Source of the DNA: Desulfobacteraceae bacterium UBA5852
GTDB taxonomy: Bacteria > Desulfobacterota > Desulfobacteria > Desulfobacterales > UBA5852
Length of the DNA: 7,266 bases
NCBI GenBank assembly: GCA_002432195.1
Contig: DJGG01000250.1
Span: 1 to 7,266 of the forward strand
Direction of reading: 5' to 3'
Below the pieces are notes generated by a model, which was not told the DNA's origin, made no database searches, and was given only the letters and a program-made list of their open reading frames with translations. The number at the start of each line of letters is the position of its first letter. Position 1 is the stretch's first letter. A program made the translations under genes and the position numbers. Positions 1 to 5,755 of this stretch are shown in pieces.

Positions 1-294
1 GCCCACGCTGCCCAGCACGGCCCCGGCGGCCGCGCCCGTGGCACCCCCCAGGACCGCACCCCCCGCGGTATTGCGGGCCACGCGGCCGCCGGCGTCGGTC
101 TCCGCACCGTGGGCCCGGGCCATCGCCAGGCATTGGTCGATATCCGCCTGGGCCACCTCGGGATTGACCGCCAGCAGTTGGTCATTGGGATAGAGCACCG
201 GCCGCTTGGCCGCGCAGGCGGTGAGCAGCAGGGCCGCGGCCAGAATGGCCGCCCAGTCCCGCGGGCGATGGCGTGGGGATTTTCCAAGGGGCAT
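1..294 (-). CDS. Glycine-zipper lipoprotein, 5' part (C-terminus beyond window)
   Basis: The first 98 codons of a gene that continues past the left edge. Residues 1-27 form a lipoprotein signal: a basic start (KSPRHRPR), a hydrophobic stretch (AAILAAALLLTAC) and lipobox L-T-A-C with the lipidated Cys at 27. The mature part begins CAAKRPVLYPND and continues to a DIDQCLAMARAHG segment, like many small gammaproteobacterial lipoproteins. From about residue 79 it becomes Gly/Ala-rich (TAGGAVLGGATGAAAGAVLG), a glycine-zipper segment of the kind thought to pack in or against a membrane. It is probably anchored to the outer membrane. The start is fixed by the GGGAGGT ribosome binding site just upstream. 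Specific function is unknown; such proteins are often annotated as glycine zipper family or OmpA-like envelope proteins. Identification of lipoprotein plus glycine zipper is secure; the role is not. Confidence 0.82.
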   Translation of the reverse strand, partial: MPLGKSPRHRPRDWAAILAAALLLTACAAKRPVLYPNDQLLAVNPEVAQADIDQCLAMARAHGAETDAGGRVARNTAGGAVLGGATGAAAGAVLGSVG

Positions 295-298
295 GGCG

Positions 299-305
299 AC
301 CTCCC
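299..305 (-). promoter_or_regulatory. Ribosome binding site of the glycine-zipper lipoprotein gene
   Basis: On the minus strand GGGAGGT lies 4 nt before the ATG at 294, at usable Shine-Dalgarno spacing. It supports that ATG as the start. The stretch from here to about 412 holds no recognisable gene, convincing promoter or terminator. Confidence 0.7.
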
Positions 306-480
306 GGTTGTGGGGATTGGAAGCCGGCGGCTGGCGGCCCCGAAGGCGGGCCGTGCGTTCCGGGCCGCGCATCACGCCAAGGGTTTACCGGCCGGCCTCT
401 TTTCCGATGAGCTCAGTCGTCCTCCTGGGACCCGGTGATGGGCTCGATGCGGTCCGCGGACGAGGGCGCGGCCACCGGGG

Positions 481-738
481 TTACCGGACCCCTGGCCCGG
501 GTGCCGGTGGACGGGCGGAGCGAACCCCTGCGGGTGCCCGGGGTTGACCGGCCTGGATGGTTCGGCCGGCCGGGGTCGGAGGTGCGTCCGCCCGTTCGGC
601 CAGCTCGCCCAGGGGGGATCCCGGAGAGTAGCGGTCCGGGTGCCAGAGCTTCACCAGCTCCCGGTAGGCCGCATGACCCCGGGCGCGGCTGGTGCCGGGG
701 CGGATGCCCAGGGCATGGAAGGCCTCGCCGGGGGTCAT
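481..738 (-). CDS. Short J-domain (DnaJ-like) protein, 3' end probably frameshifted
   Basis: The N-terminal half is a J-domain: the start MTPGEAFHALGI resembles helix I, AAYRELVKLWHPDRY is helix II with the HPD tripeptide at residues 33-35, and SPGSPLGELAERA is the beginning of helix III. J-domains bring an Hsp70 (DnaK) to a substrate and stimulate its ATPase through HPD. The usual rest of helix III and helix IV (an INxAY-type segment) is missing. From residue 51 this frame becomes a Pro/Ala/Arg-rich tail with weak third-position GC, stopping at 481. An adjacent frame keeps strong third-position GC to a TGA at 413-415, ending SADRIEPITGSQEDD, so the intact gene may have run 738-413. The ATG at 738 fits the domain but has no clear ribosome binding site; an in-frame ATG at 783 would add 15 residues. 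J-domain call fairly sure; C-terminus and functionality doubtful. Confidence 0.55.
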   Translation of the reverse strand: MTPGEAFHALGIRPGTSRARGHAAYRELVKLWHPDRYSPGSPLGELAERADAPPTPAGRTIQAGQPRAPAGVRSARPPAPGPGVR

Positions 739-847
739 GGTGGATCGTCCGGGCGGCCGCGCGGATGACGAAAAGTGGTCCATGGCCGCCAATCTACCGC
801 ATTCCGGGGGGATTGGCCAGTAAGGTTCGGGCAGCGCTGATAGACAC

Positions 848-873
848 CAAAAGCAAAGGCGCCCGAAGGCGCC
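848..873 (-). terminator. Rho-independent terminator after the PF04020 membrane-protein gene
   Basis: On the minus strand GGCGCC - TTCG - GGCGCC (868-873 and 858-863) makes a 6-bp all-GC stem closed by a stable TTCG tetraloop. It is followed at once by TTTGCTTTT (857-849). It lies 63 nt past the stop of the PF04020 gene and would separate it from the J-domain gene. The rest of 739-935 shows no gene. Confidence 0.82.
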
Positions 874-935
874 CCGAATGCCATAGGCTTGCAGCCATCA
901 GCGATAAGCTATTGTCCATCCTCGCGTCCTGACTT

Positions 936-1337
936 TTATTCCCACCGATCCGGCCGCCGGGGGTCCCGGCGGAGCTCGATGACCTCCACCTGGCCGCGGC
1001 CGCCGATGAACGTGTTGAGGAGGAAGCTCACCAGGCTGATCACCAGGGAGCCGAAGACCGCCGGCCAGAATCCCTGGACCACGAAACCCTCGATGACCCC
1101 GGAGGCCATCTTGAGCATGGCGGCGTTGATCACGAAGGTGAAGAGACCCAGGGTGAGAAGGTTGATGGGAAGCGTGAGAATGAGGGCGATGGGGCGGAAA
1201 AAGGCATTCAGGATCCCCAGCATGGCCGCCGCGAAAAAGGCCGCGAAGAAGCCGCTCACGTAGATGCCGTCGATGAGGTAGGCGGCCAGCAGAATGGCCA
1301 GGGTGAGGGTCAACCAGCGGATCAACAGTCCATTCAT
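936..1337 (-). CDS. PF04020 (phage holin family 4 / YvlD-like) membrane protein
   Basis: A 133-residue, very hydrophobic protein with four predicted membrane segments at about 7-22, 29-47, 53-75 and 88-111, then a charged cytosolic tail (VEVIELRRDPRRPDRWE). The core NAFFRPIALILTLPINLL followed by TLGLFTFVINA is the signature of the PF04020 family, annotated 'mycobacterial 4 TMS phage holin, superfamily IV'. Despite that name these are widespread chromosomal genes in non-lysogenic bacteria and no lytic role should be assumed; nothing phage-like surrounds it. Length and topology match the family. The ATG at 1337 is preceded by a modest AGGAT about 7-8 nt upstream. It stands 136 nt from the TIGR03790 gene and has its own terminator, so it may be monocistronic or the end of that operon. 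Family call is confident; cellular function is unknown. Confidence 0.88.
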   Translation of the reverse strand: MNGLLIRWLTLTLAILLAAYLIDGIYVSGFFAAFFAAAMLGILNAFFRPIALILTLPINLLTLGLFTFVINAAMLKMASGVIEGFVVQGFWPAVFGSLVISLVSFLLNTFIGGRGQVEVIELRRDPRRPDRWE

Positions 1338-1473
1338 GATGTTATCCTGCGAACATTAATTTGTGGTGTGAGGTCAACAAGCGCCTCCGGGGAAGCAGGC
1401 GGCCGCCACGCTGCCCCACAATATAATCGAACTTCCCGGAAAGACCACCCCGCGGGCGAGAGAGGATTCCAGG

Positions 1474-2832
1474 TCAAGGCGCCCCTGATTCTCCGACCGC
1501 AAGGGCACGGCTGCATGCCGAAGAGGTGGCCACAGGCTTCGACGCCGAACGGGCGCCATAATCCTTATTGCTGATATGGGTTCCAGTCCTTTTCCGGCGC
1601 GGGCGGAAAGGCCGGTACAAGGGATCGCCGACCAGGACCATCTTCCATGACAGATACGGCAGACTGGCGAGGTAGCACTCGGCCAGGGTCAGGTATCCGT
1701 CCGTGAGAAGGTCGAAGAAACGCTCCGGCGGGGGGAACGCCTGGATGAAGGGCTCGCTCACCGGCCCCAGGGTGGCGGCGGCCCCGTGGACCAGCAGGGA
1801 CTGGCACCATTGGGTGGGGGACGCGGCCCGCAGGGTTCCACATTCACCGCTGGCCATGTGGTAGCCCACGGCCCCCGGCTTCCAGGTGAAGGCGTCCACG
1901 TAGCGCCCCAGGCTGTACCAGCCGCAGTAGAGGGCCGCATCCGGCGCCTCTCCGGGCCCCAGGAGCGCCTCCCGGTCGTCCAGGGTCACGGGGAGGTCGG
2001 TATGCCTGCGAACCCGGTGGGCGGCCTCATGGAGGGAGCGGTCGTAGGCGGCATAGGCCGAGGAGCGGGGTTCGGCTGACGCGGCAAAGCGGGCGTCGAA
2101 ATAGGCGCCGCCGGACAGCCCGACCGCCTCGGCCGCCAGGCTGTCCGTCATGATGCGGCGCACCGTGGCGGCATCGGGACCGTCCAGACGCGCCACCATG
2201 AGCACCTGGTCGTGGTCGATTACCGGATAGCGGAAGCGGTGCCCGGGGTAGAAGGGGTTGGCCACCCAGCCGGACACGGGGTAGGGCGGCGCCATCACGA
2301 GGGCCAGTTCCGAATCCAGGGCGGCGTGCCCGTCAAACCGGCGGAAGACCTCCAGGTGGAAGGCCAGGGCCCTGGCGCGCGCCTCGGCGGCGGAACGCCC
2401 GGGGTCGTCCGCCGGCATGCCGGCGATTTCCGTTGCGAGAGCGGCCTGATCCGTTTCCAGGCGGGCCAGTTCCCCCTGCTCCCGGGCTTCCAGGGCGCTT
2501 CTGTCCGTCCGCACCGTCAGAGGAATCCCGTAGAACACGGCCGCGGCCCGTATACGCGCTTCCGGCCCGCGAGAGCCGATGAAGTCCCGCACCGGAGCGG
2601 CGACCTCTTCCCGGTAGGCGGCCTGGCTGCAGGATTCTTCGAGCGTGGTGTCCACTTCAAGGTAGTTGGCCGGGGGAATGTGCCGCCCCTCGAGGTATTG
2701 ACGGGCCAGGTCGCGCCCCTCCCGGGAACGCCGGTTGGCCAGCACCAGCACCTCGCCGGGTTCCAGGGCCAGGGCGTCGCCGCCGGGCAGCAGGACGGCC
2801 AGAAGCAGGCACACCAACGGTCTCAACCGCAT
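1474..2832 (-). CDS. TIGR03790 family exported protein of unknown function
   Basis: A 452-residue protein. Residues 1-22 are a signal peptide (MRLRPLVCLLLAVLLPGG, likely cleaved after ALA), so it is exported. The mature part starts with a Rossmann-like segment, GEVLVLANRRS..GRDLARQYLEGRHIPPANYLEVD. Late landmarks are YCGWYSLGRYVDAFTWKPGA, ASGECGTLR, WCQSLLVHGAAATLGPVSEP and SWKMVLVGDPLYRPF. This pattern matches TIGR03790, a sporadically distributed family with no known biochemical activity. The last ~45 residues after DPLYRPF are low-quality and may be read-through into formerly non-coding DNA. The start at 2832 is chosen because it begins the signal peptide; in-frame ATGs further upstream lie inside the preceding gene. 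There is no ribosome binding site of its own: the start is only 4 nt after the upstream TGA, so translational coupling to the nucleotidyltransferase is likely. Family call fairly confident. Confidence 0.8.
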   Translation of the reverse strand: MRLRPLVCLLLAVLLPGGDALALEPGEVLVLANRRSREGRDLARQYLEGRHIPPANYLEVDTTLEESCSQAAYREEVAAPVRDFIGSRGPEARIRAAAVFYGIPLTVRTDRSALEAREQGELARLETDQAALATEIAGMPADDPGRSAAEARARALAFHLEVFRRFDGHAALDSELALVMAPPYPVSGWVANPFYPGHRFRYPVIDHDQVLMVARLDGPDAATVRRIMTDSLAAEAVGLSGGAYFDARFAASAEPRSSAYAAYDRSLHEAAHRVRRHTDLPVTLDDREALLGPGEAPDAALYCGWYSLGRYVDAFTWKPGAVGYHMASGECGTLRAASPTQWCQSLLVHGAAATLGPVSEPFIQAFPPPERFFDLLTDGYLTLAECYLASLPYLSWKMVLVGDPLYRPFRPRRKRTGTHISNKDYGARSASKPVATSSACSRALAVGESGAP

Positions 2833-2836
2833 GGGC

Positions 2837-3670
2837 TCAACCCGGGGGAGGGGCATCCAGGCGGCGGAAGATCTCCTGGGCGCGCTCCAGGGCCTGGCCA
2901 TCGTCGATGCCCATGGTTTCACTTTCCCCCGGAGCCACCAGGAACCCCACCGCCCGGCCGTCGTCCACCATGTACTCCACCAGGTCCGTGATGAAGAACT
3001 CCTCGATGGCCGTCATCCGACCGTCCACTTCCTTGTGGACGATCTGGGGGCGGGAGTGAAGGATGGGGAGATAGTGCCGCAGCGCCTGGCGGGTGGTGGC
3101 GTAGATGCCGGAATTGCAGACCGTGAGCGCCGCCTGGCGCGCAGGCGCATAGTCTTTCCAGTATTTCCACTCGGTGATCCGTCGCACCCGGCCGTCCTCG
3201 ATTTCCAGGACCCCGTAGCGCTTCCGGTCCGCCGGTTCGAAACCCAGCACCACCAGGTCGTGGGCCGCCAACCGGGACACCAGCGCCGCGTAGGTTTCCC
3301 GGCGCACGAAGGGGACGTCCCCCATGGTGATGATGACCCGCTCGCAGGGCAGGGCCTCGATGAAGCCCCGGGCCGCCAGGATGGCGCCGCCGGTGCCGTT
3401 CAGGCGCGGCTGCTCGCAATAGGTGAGGGGGAGGTGGCGCGTGGCCGCGATCACCGCTTCCTTCCCGTGGTGGACCACCAGGGCCTTGGGCCCGGCGGGG
3501 AGGCTGGCCAGCAGGTGCAGCAGGATGGGGTGCCGGCCCTCGAAGGGTGAGCCATTGGGGGCCAGGGGGAGCAGGGTCTTGTTGCCGCTGAAACCCCGCA
3601 TGCGGCTGCCGCGCCCCGCGGCCATGACAATCGTGGCGACAGCCTCCGTGTGGCAATGGTCCTCGGCCAT
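2837..3670 (-). CDS. GlmU-N / MobA-like nucleotidyltransferase (NTP transferase)
   Basis: A 277-residue soluble enzyme of the sugar-phosphate nucleotidyltransferase fold, which joins an NTP to a sugar phosphate or similar acceptor, releasing PPi. Motifs in order: VMAAGRGSRM (15-24) for nucleotide phosphates; K31 in NKTLLPL, the position of the conserved lysine; EQPRLNGTGGA (86-96), matching the GlmU Q..P.GTGHA uridine-binding segment with GGA for GHA; GDVP with D118, the expected metal ligand; YGVLEIEDGRVRRITEWK (152-169); and CNSGIYA (185-191). It resembles the uridyltransferase half of GlmU but lacks the left-handed beta-helix acetyltransferase half, so it is not GlmU. Substrate is unknown. 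A strong GAGGAG lies 7 nt before the ATG at 3670. It is the first gene of a two-gene unit with the exported TIGR03790 protein; the upstream gap holds the palindromic repeat. Fold confident, substrate not. Confidence 0.87.
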   Translation of the reverse strand: MAEDHCHTEAVATIVMAAGRGSRMRGFSGNKTLLPLAPNGSPFEGRHPILLHLLASLPAGPKALVVHHGKEAVIAATRHLPLTYCEQPRLNGTGGAILAARGFIEALPCERVIITMGDVPFVRRETYAALVSRLAAHDLVVLGFEPADRKRYGVLEIEDGRVRRITEWKYWKDYAPARQAALTVCNSGIYATTRQALRHYLPILHSRPQIVHKEVDGRMTAIEEFFITDLVEYMVDDGRAVGFLVAPGESETMGIDDGQALERAQEIFRRLDAPPPG

Positions 3671-3674
3671 GGTG

Positions 3675-3685
3675 GTTCTCCTCTC
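3675..3685 (-). promoter_or_regulatory. Ribosome binding site of the nucleotidyltransferase gene
   Basis: Minus strand AGAGAGGAGAA, with GGAG about 7 nt from the ATG at 3670. It is one of the strongest Shine-Dalgarno sequences in the window and fixes the start. Confidence 0.75.
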
Positions 3686-3751
3686 TGCTGCGCGCCCAAC
3701 GGTCGGGCCACCCAGGCCCGCTGACGCGGCCGCCCCACACTCTCTGGGGAA

Positions 3752-3775
3752 GGCCTCAGGCGCAAATTATCCACA
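3752..3775. repeat. Remnant of a second right end of the palindromic element
   Basis: This 24-nt stretch matches the right end of the adjacent complete element (3895-3918) at 19 of 24 positions, including GGCC, AGGCGCA and TTATCC in register. It diverges after that and directly abuts the complete element's left end. It looks like the tail of an older, mostly lost copy. Confidence 0.5.
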
Positions 3776-3794
3776 AATAGCAGGCTGTGGATAA
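3767..3794. other. Two inverted perfect DnaA-box 9-mers
   Basis: TTATCCACA at 3767-3775 and its exact reverse complement TGTGGATAA at 3786-3794 face each other across 10 nt. TTATCCACA is the consensus high-affinity DnaA box. The right-hand box is part of the repeat's left terminus, and another lies at 7255-7263 in the second copy. There is no AT-rich unwinding region and no dnaA, dnaN or gidA neighbour, so this is not a replication origin. It may still bind DnaA, or the match may simply follow from the repeat sequence. Confidence 0.5.
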
Positions 3795-3926
3795 ACAAGT
3801 ATCGGGCCGAAAGGCAAGGCGCGGCACGATGCGAATAGCGGAGCAACCTCGGGTGGTTGTGAGCATTTTCGCGAGTGCCGCAACGCAGTATTTCGGCCGG
3901 AGGCGCAGTTTATCCTCAGCCTGCTA
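3778..3926. repeat. 149-bp palindromic MITE-like element with 19-bp inverted ends
   Basis: The left end TAGCAGGCTGTGGATAAAC (3778-3796) is repeated inverted at 3908-3926 with one mismatch. The arms keep pairing inward: CGGGCCGAAA (3803-3812) with TTTCGGCCGG (3891-3900), GCGGCAC (3821-3827) with GTGCCGC (3875-3881), and CAACC (3844-3848) with GGTTG (3855-3859) around a 6-nt loop. The whole element can therefore fold as one long interrupted hairpin. It encodes no protein. The first 19 nt recur exactly at 7247-7265, so it is dispersed. It fills the gap between ugd and the nucleotidyltransferase gene and supplies the ugd stop codon. Ends beginning TA and ending TA would fit a TA target, but no longer target duplication is visible. 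As RNA it could end or stabilise the ugd transcript. Confidence 0.85.
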
Positions 3927-5285
3927 GCGGCACCAGCTGCAATTCGCGCCCCCGGCCTTGGGGCGGCCGATGCCGAAATAGACCAGCCCCTGGGCCGTGA
4001 CGAAGGCGGCGGAGTAAAGATTGCGTCCGTCGAAGATCACCGGAAGCTTGAGCATCTTCTTGATGCGGGCGAAATCGGGGTTGCGGAACTGGTTCCAGTC
4101 GGTGACCACGGCCAGGGCGTCGGCGCCCTCCAGGGCCTCGTACTGCTCGTCGACGATCTCCAGGCCCTGGGTGCCGGCGAGCTGCCGGCGGGCGTTGGCG
4201 TTGGCGATGGGGTCGAAGGCCCGGACCCGCACGCCGGCGGCCGCCAGGTCCGCGATCACGTCCAGGGCCGGGGATTCCCGGATGTCGTCGGTGTTGGCCT
4301 TGAAGGCCAGACCCCAGAGGGCCACCACCTTGCCCGCCGCCCCGCCCTGTCCGTCGAGAAACTCCCGCACCTTGCGGGGCAGAACCTTTTTCTGGCGGAT
4401 GTTCACGCTGTCGATGGCGGCGATCAGCTCCGGCTCGTAGCCGCTTTCCCGGGCCGTGCTGATGAGGGCCTTGACGTCCTTGGGAAAGCAGGAGCCGCCG
4501 TAGCCCACCCCGGGGTAGATGAAGCTGTAACCGATGCGGTGGTCCGAGCCGATTCCCCGGCGCACGTCCTTGACGTCCGCCCCCACCTGCTCGCAGATAT
4601 TGGCGATCTCGTTGATATAGGAAATCTTGGCCGCCAGCAGGCAGTTGGCGGCGTATTTGGTGAGCTCCGCGCTCTTGATTCCCATGACCATGAGCTTGTC
4701 CCGGCTGCGGGCGAAGGGGGCGTAAAGGGCCTCCAGGAGTTTGGCCGTGCGCACGTTGTCCGTGCCCACGATGACCCGGTCGGGCTTCATGAAGTCGTTG
4801 ACCGCATCGCCCTCCTTGAGGAATTCCGGGTTGGAGACCACGTCGAACTCCAGCGTGACCCCCCGCCGGTCGAGCTCGGCCTGGATCAGCCCGCGCACCC
4901 GTTCGCCGGTGCCCACGGGCACCGTGGACTTGTTGACGATGACCTTGTACTCGGTCAGCACCGCGCCGATCTGCCTGGCCACCTGGTCCACGAAGCTCAA
5001 ATCGCAGCTGCCGTCGGGGCGCGAGGGCGTGCCCACGCAGTTGAAGACGAAGAGCGCATTCTGGAGGCCCTCGGCGAGATTCGTGGTGAAGACGAGCCGC
5101 TCCTGCTCGGTATTGCGCTTCACCAGGGGCTCCAACCCGGGTTCGTGGATGGGAATCCGTCCGGCCCGCAGACTCTCCACGATCTGCGGGTTGATGTCGA
5201 TGCAGTGGACTTCGTTGCCCATTTCCGCGATGCAGGCCGCGGTGACCAGCCCCACGTATCCGGTTCCGACGACAGCGATGTTCAT
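3924..5285 (-). CDS. ugd: UDP-glucose 6-dehydrogenase
   Basis: A 453-residue cytosolic enzyme that oxidises UDP-glucose to UDP-glucuronate with two NAD+, feeding polysaccharide, capsule or lipid A sugar synthesis. The N-terminal Rossmann domain opens MNIAVVGTGYVGL (GxGxxG at 7-12). STVPVGT, NPEFLKEG and KPDRVIVG are family landmarks. K210 and N214 in KSAELTKYAAN, and C266 and D270 in YGGSCFPKD, are the expected catalytic residues; the cysteine forms the thiohemiacetal. The C-terminal domain includes LWGLAFKANTDDIRESPA. All key residues are present. AAGGAGG three nt before the ATG at 5285 sets the start; the frame stays open upstream but runs through the HEPN gene. The protein normally ends near YFGIGRP; here about 11 residues follow, and the TAG stop is the first triplet of the adjoining repeat. 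It lies 44 nt after hepT, probably co-transcribed with cysQ-mntA-hepT. Confidence 0.96.
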   Translation of the reverse strand: MNIAVVGTGYVGLVTAACIAEMGNEVHCIDINPQIVESLRAGRIPIHEPGLEPLVKRNTEQERLVFTTNLAEGLQNALFVFNCVGTPSRPDGSCDLSFVDQVARQIGAVLTEYKVIVNKSTVPVGTGERVRGLIQAELDRRGVTLEFDVVSNPEFLKEGDAVNDFMKPDRVIVGTDNVRTAKLLEALYAPFARSRDKLMVMGIKSAELTKYAANCLLAAKISYINEIANICEQVGADVKDVRRGIGSDHRIGYSFIYPGVGYGGSCFPKDVKALISTARESGYEPELIAAIDSVNIRQKKVLPRKVREFLDGQGGAAGKVVALWGLAFKANTDDIRESPALDVIADLAAAGVRVRAFDPIANANARRQLAGTQGLEIVDEQYEALEGADALAVVTDWNQFRNPDFARIKKMLKLPVIFDGRNLYSAAFVTAQGLVYFGIGRPKAGGANCSWCR

Positions 5286-5288
5286 AAG

Positions 5289-5295
5289 CCTCCTT
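5289..5295 (-). promoter_or_regulatory. Ribosome binding site of ugd
   Basis: Minus strand AAGGAGG, a full anti-16S match 3 nt before the ATG at 5285. It fixes the ugd start in the short hepT-ugd gap. The same gap contains a GC-only hairpin (stem GCCGCC/GGCGGC, 5300-5316) with no T tract, so it is not a terminator and would let transcription continue into ugd. Confidence 0.75.
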
Positions 5296-5329
5296 GATGG
5301 CCGCCCGCGCGGCGGCTTGTCCGGCAGCG

Positions 5330-5755
5330 TCAACGCGTGCGCTGATATTTCGTCAAGATCACTTCCAGGAAAAGGGTGAGATCTGTCAGGTCGTTCTGGA
5401 CGGCTGCGTGGACCTGATCGAAGTCCAGGCGGGCATAAGTGTGGACGATCAGGTTTCGCAGACCCACGGCTTTGACCATTTTTTCCGTGAGGTGGCGGTC
5501 GATCACCCCGTTTTCTTCCAGTAAATAAAGAAGTTCGCTCACGCTGCCGGGGACCCCGAAACCTTCCTCGCTGCATATGTGCGCGGCGATGTCGGCGCAG
5601 TTCTGGATCGCCATCTGCAGGTTGAACAGGACGATATCCTGAAGATCATGGTCGGCCGCGAAAGCGGCCGGATCAGCAGGGCACTTGCTCCGGGCGCGCC
5701 TCAGGTGAGCTTGCACGGCACCGGCTTTAACCATGATCAGGTGTTCATCAACCAC
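5330..5755 (-). CDS. hepT: HepT-like HEPN ribonuclease toxin (DUF86)
   Basis: A 141-residue all-helical protein of the HepT/DUF86 HEPN family, the toxin of a type VII toxin-antitoxin pair; family members cleave RNA, tRNA in studied cases. The catalytic motif R-x4-H-x-Y is intact as RNLIVHTY (R100, H105, Y107). In characterised pairs the Tyr is AMPylated by the partner MntA, which inactivates the toxin. Earlier helices carry the typical LQDIVLFNLQMAIQNCADIAAHI and SELLYLLEENGVID. Length is normal for the family. The start is GTG at 5755, overlapping the mntA stop by 8 nt; AAGGAGG (5765-5771), inside the mntA 3' end, lies 9 nt before it. An internal ATG at 5734 is an alternative. Composition is visibly less GC-rich than cysQ or ugd, consistent with acquisition. 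The order antitoxin then toxin ensures MntA is made first. Confidence 0.9.
   Translation of the reverse strand: MVDEHLIMVKAGAVQAHLRRARSKCPADPAAFAADHDLQDIVLFNLQMAIQNCADIAAHICSEEGFGVPGSVSELLYLLEENGVIDRHLTEKMVKAVGLRNLIVHTYARLDFDQVHAAVQNDLTDLTLFLEVILTKYQRTR

Noticed and set aside
435..932. Plus-strand 165-residue open frame
   Set aside because: It lies antisense to the J-domain gene and across the terminator, is rich in Gly/Arg/Pro and has no recognisable motif.
1353..1377. TTGACC and a TAATGT-like hexamer upstream of the PF04020 gene on the minus strand
   Set aside because: The spacer is only 13 nt and the -10 is poor, so it is not a supportable sigma70 promoter.
1422..1427. Perfect TATAAT on the plus strand
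   Set aside because: No acceptable -35 lies 16-18 nt upstream and no plus-strand gene follows; the minus-strand reading TATATT also lacks a -35.
2212..2991. Long plus-strand open frames opposite the TIGR03790 and nucleotidyltransferase genes (also 4539-5297 and 6145-7188)
   Set aside because: They are antisense shadows of confidently identified minus-strand genes in high-GC DNA, with no family resemblance or ribosome binding sites.
3760..3800. Chromosomal or plasmid replication origin
   Set aside because: Two inverted DnaA boxes are present, but there is no AT-rich unwinding region, no box cluster and no replication gene nearby; the boxes are explained by the repeat.
5300..5316. GC-rich hairpin between hepT and ugd as a terminator
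   Set aside because: A 6-bp stem is present, but no T tract follows on either strand.
3924..5576. A longer 550-residue version of Ugd
   Set aside because: The extra 97 N-terminal residues overlap hepT, are low-complexity, and the true start at 5285 has AAGGAGG and begins the Rossmann motif.
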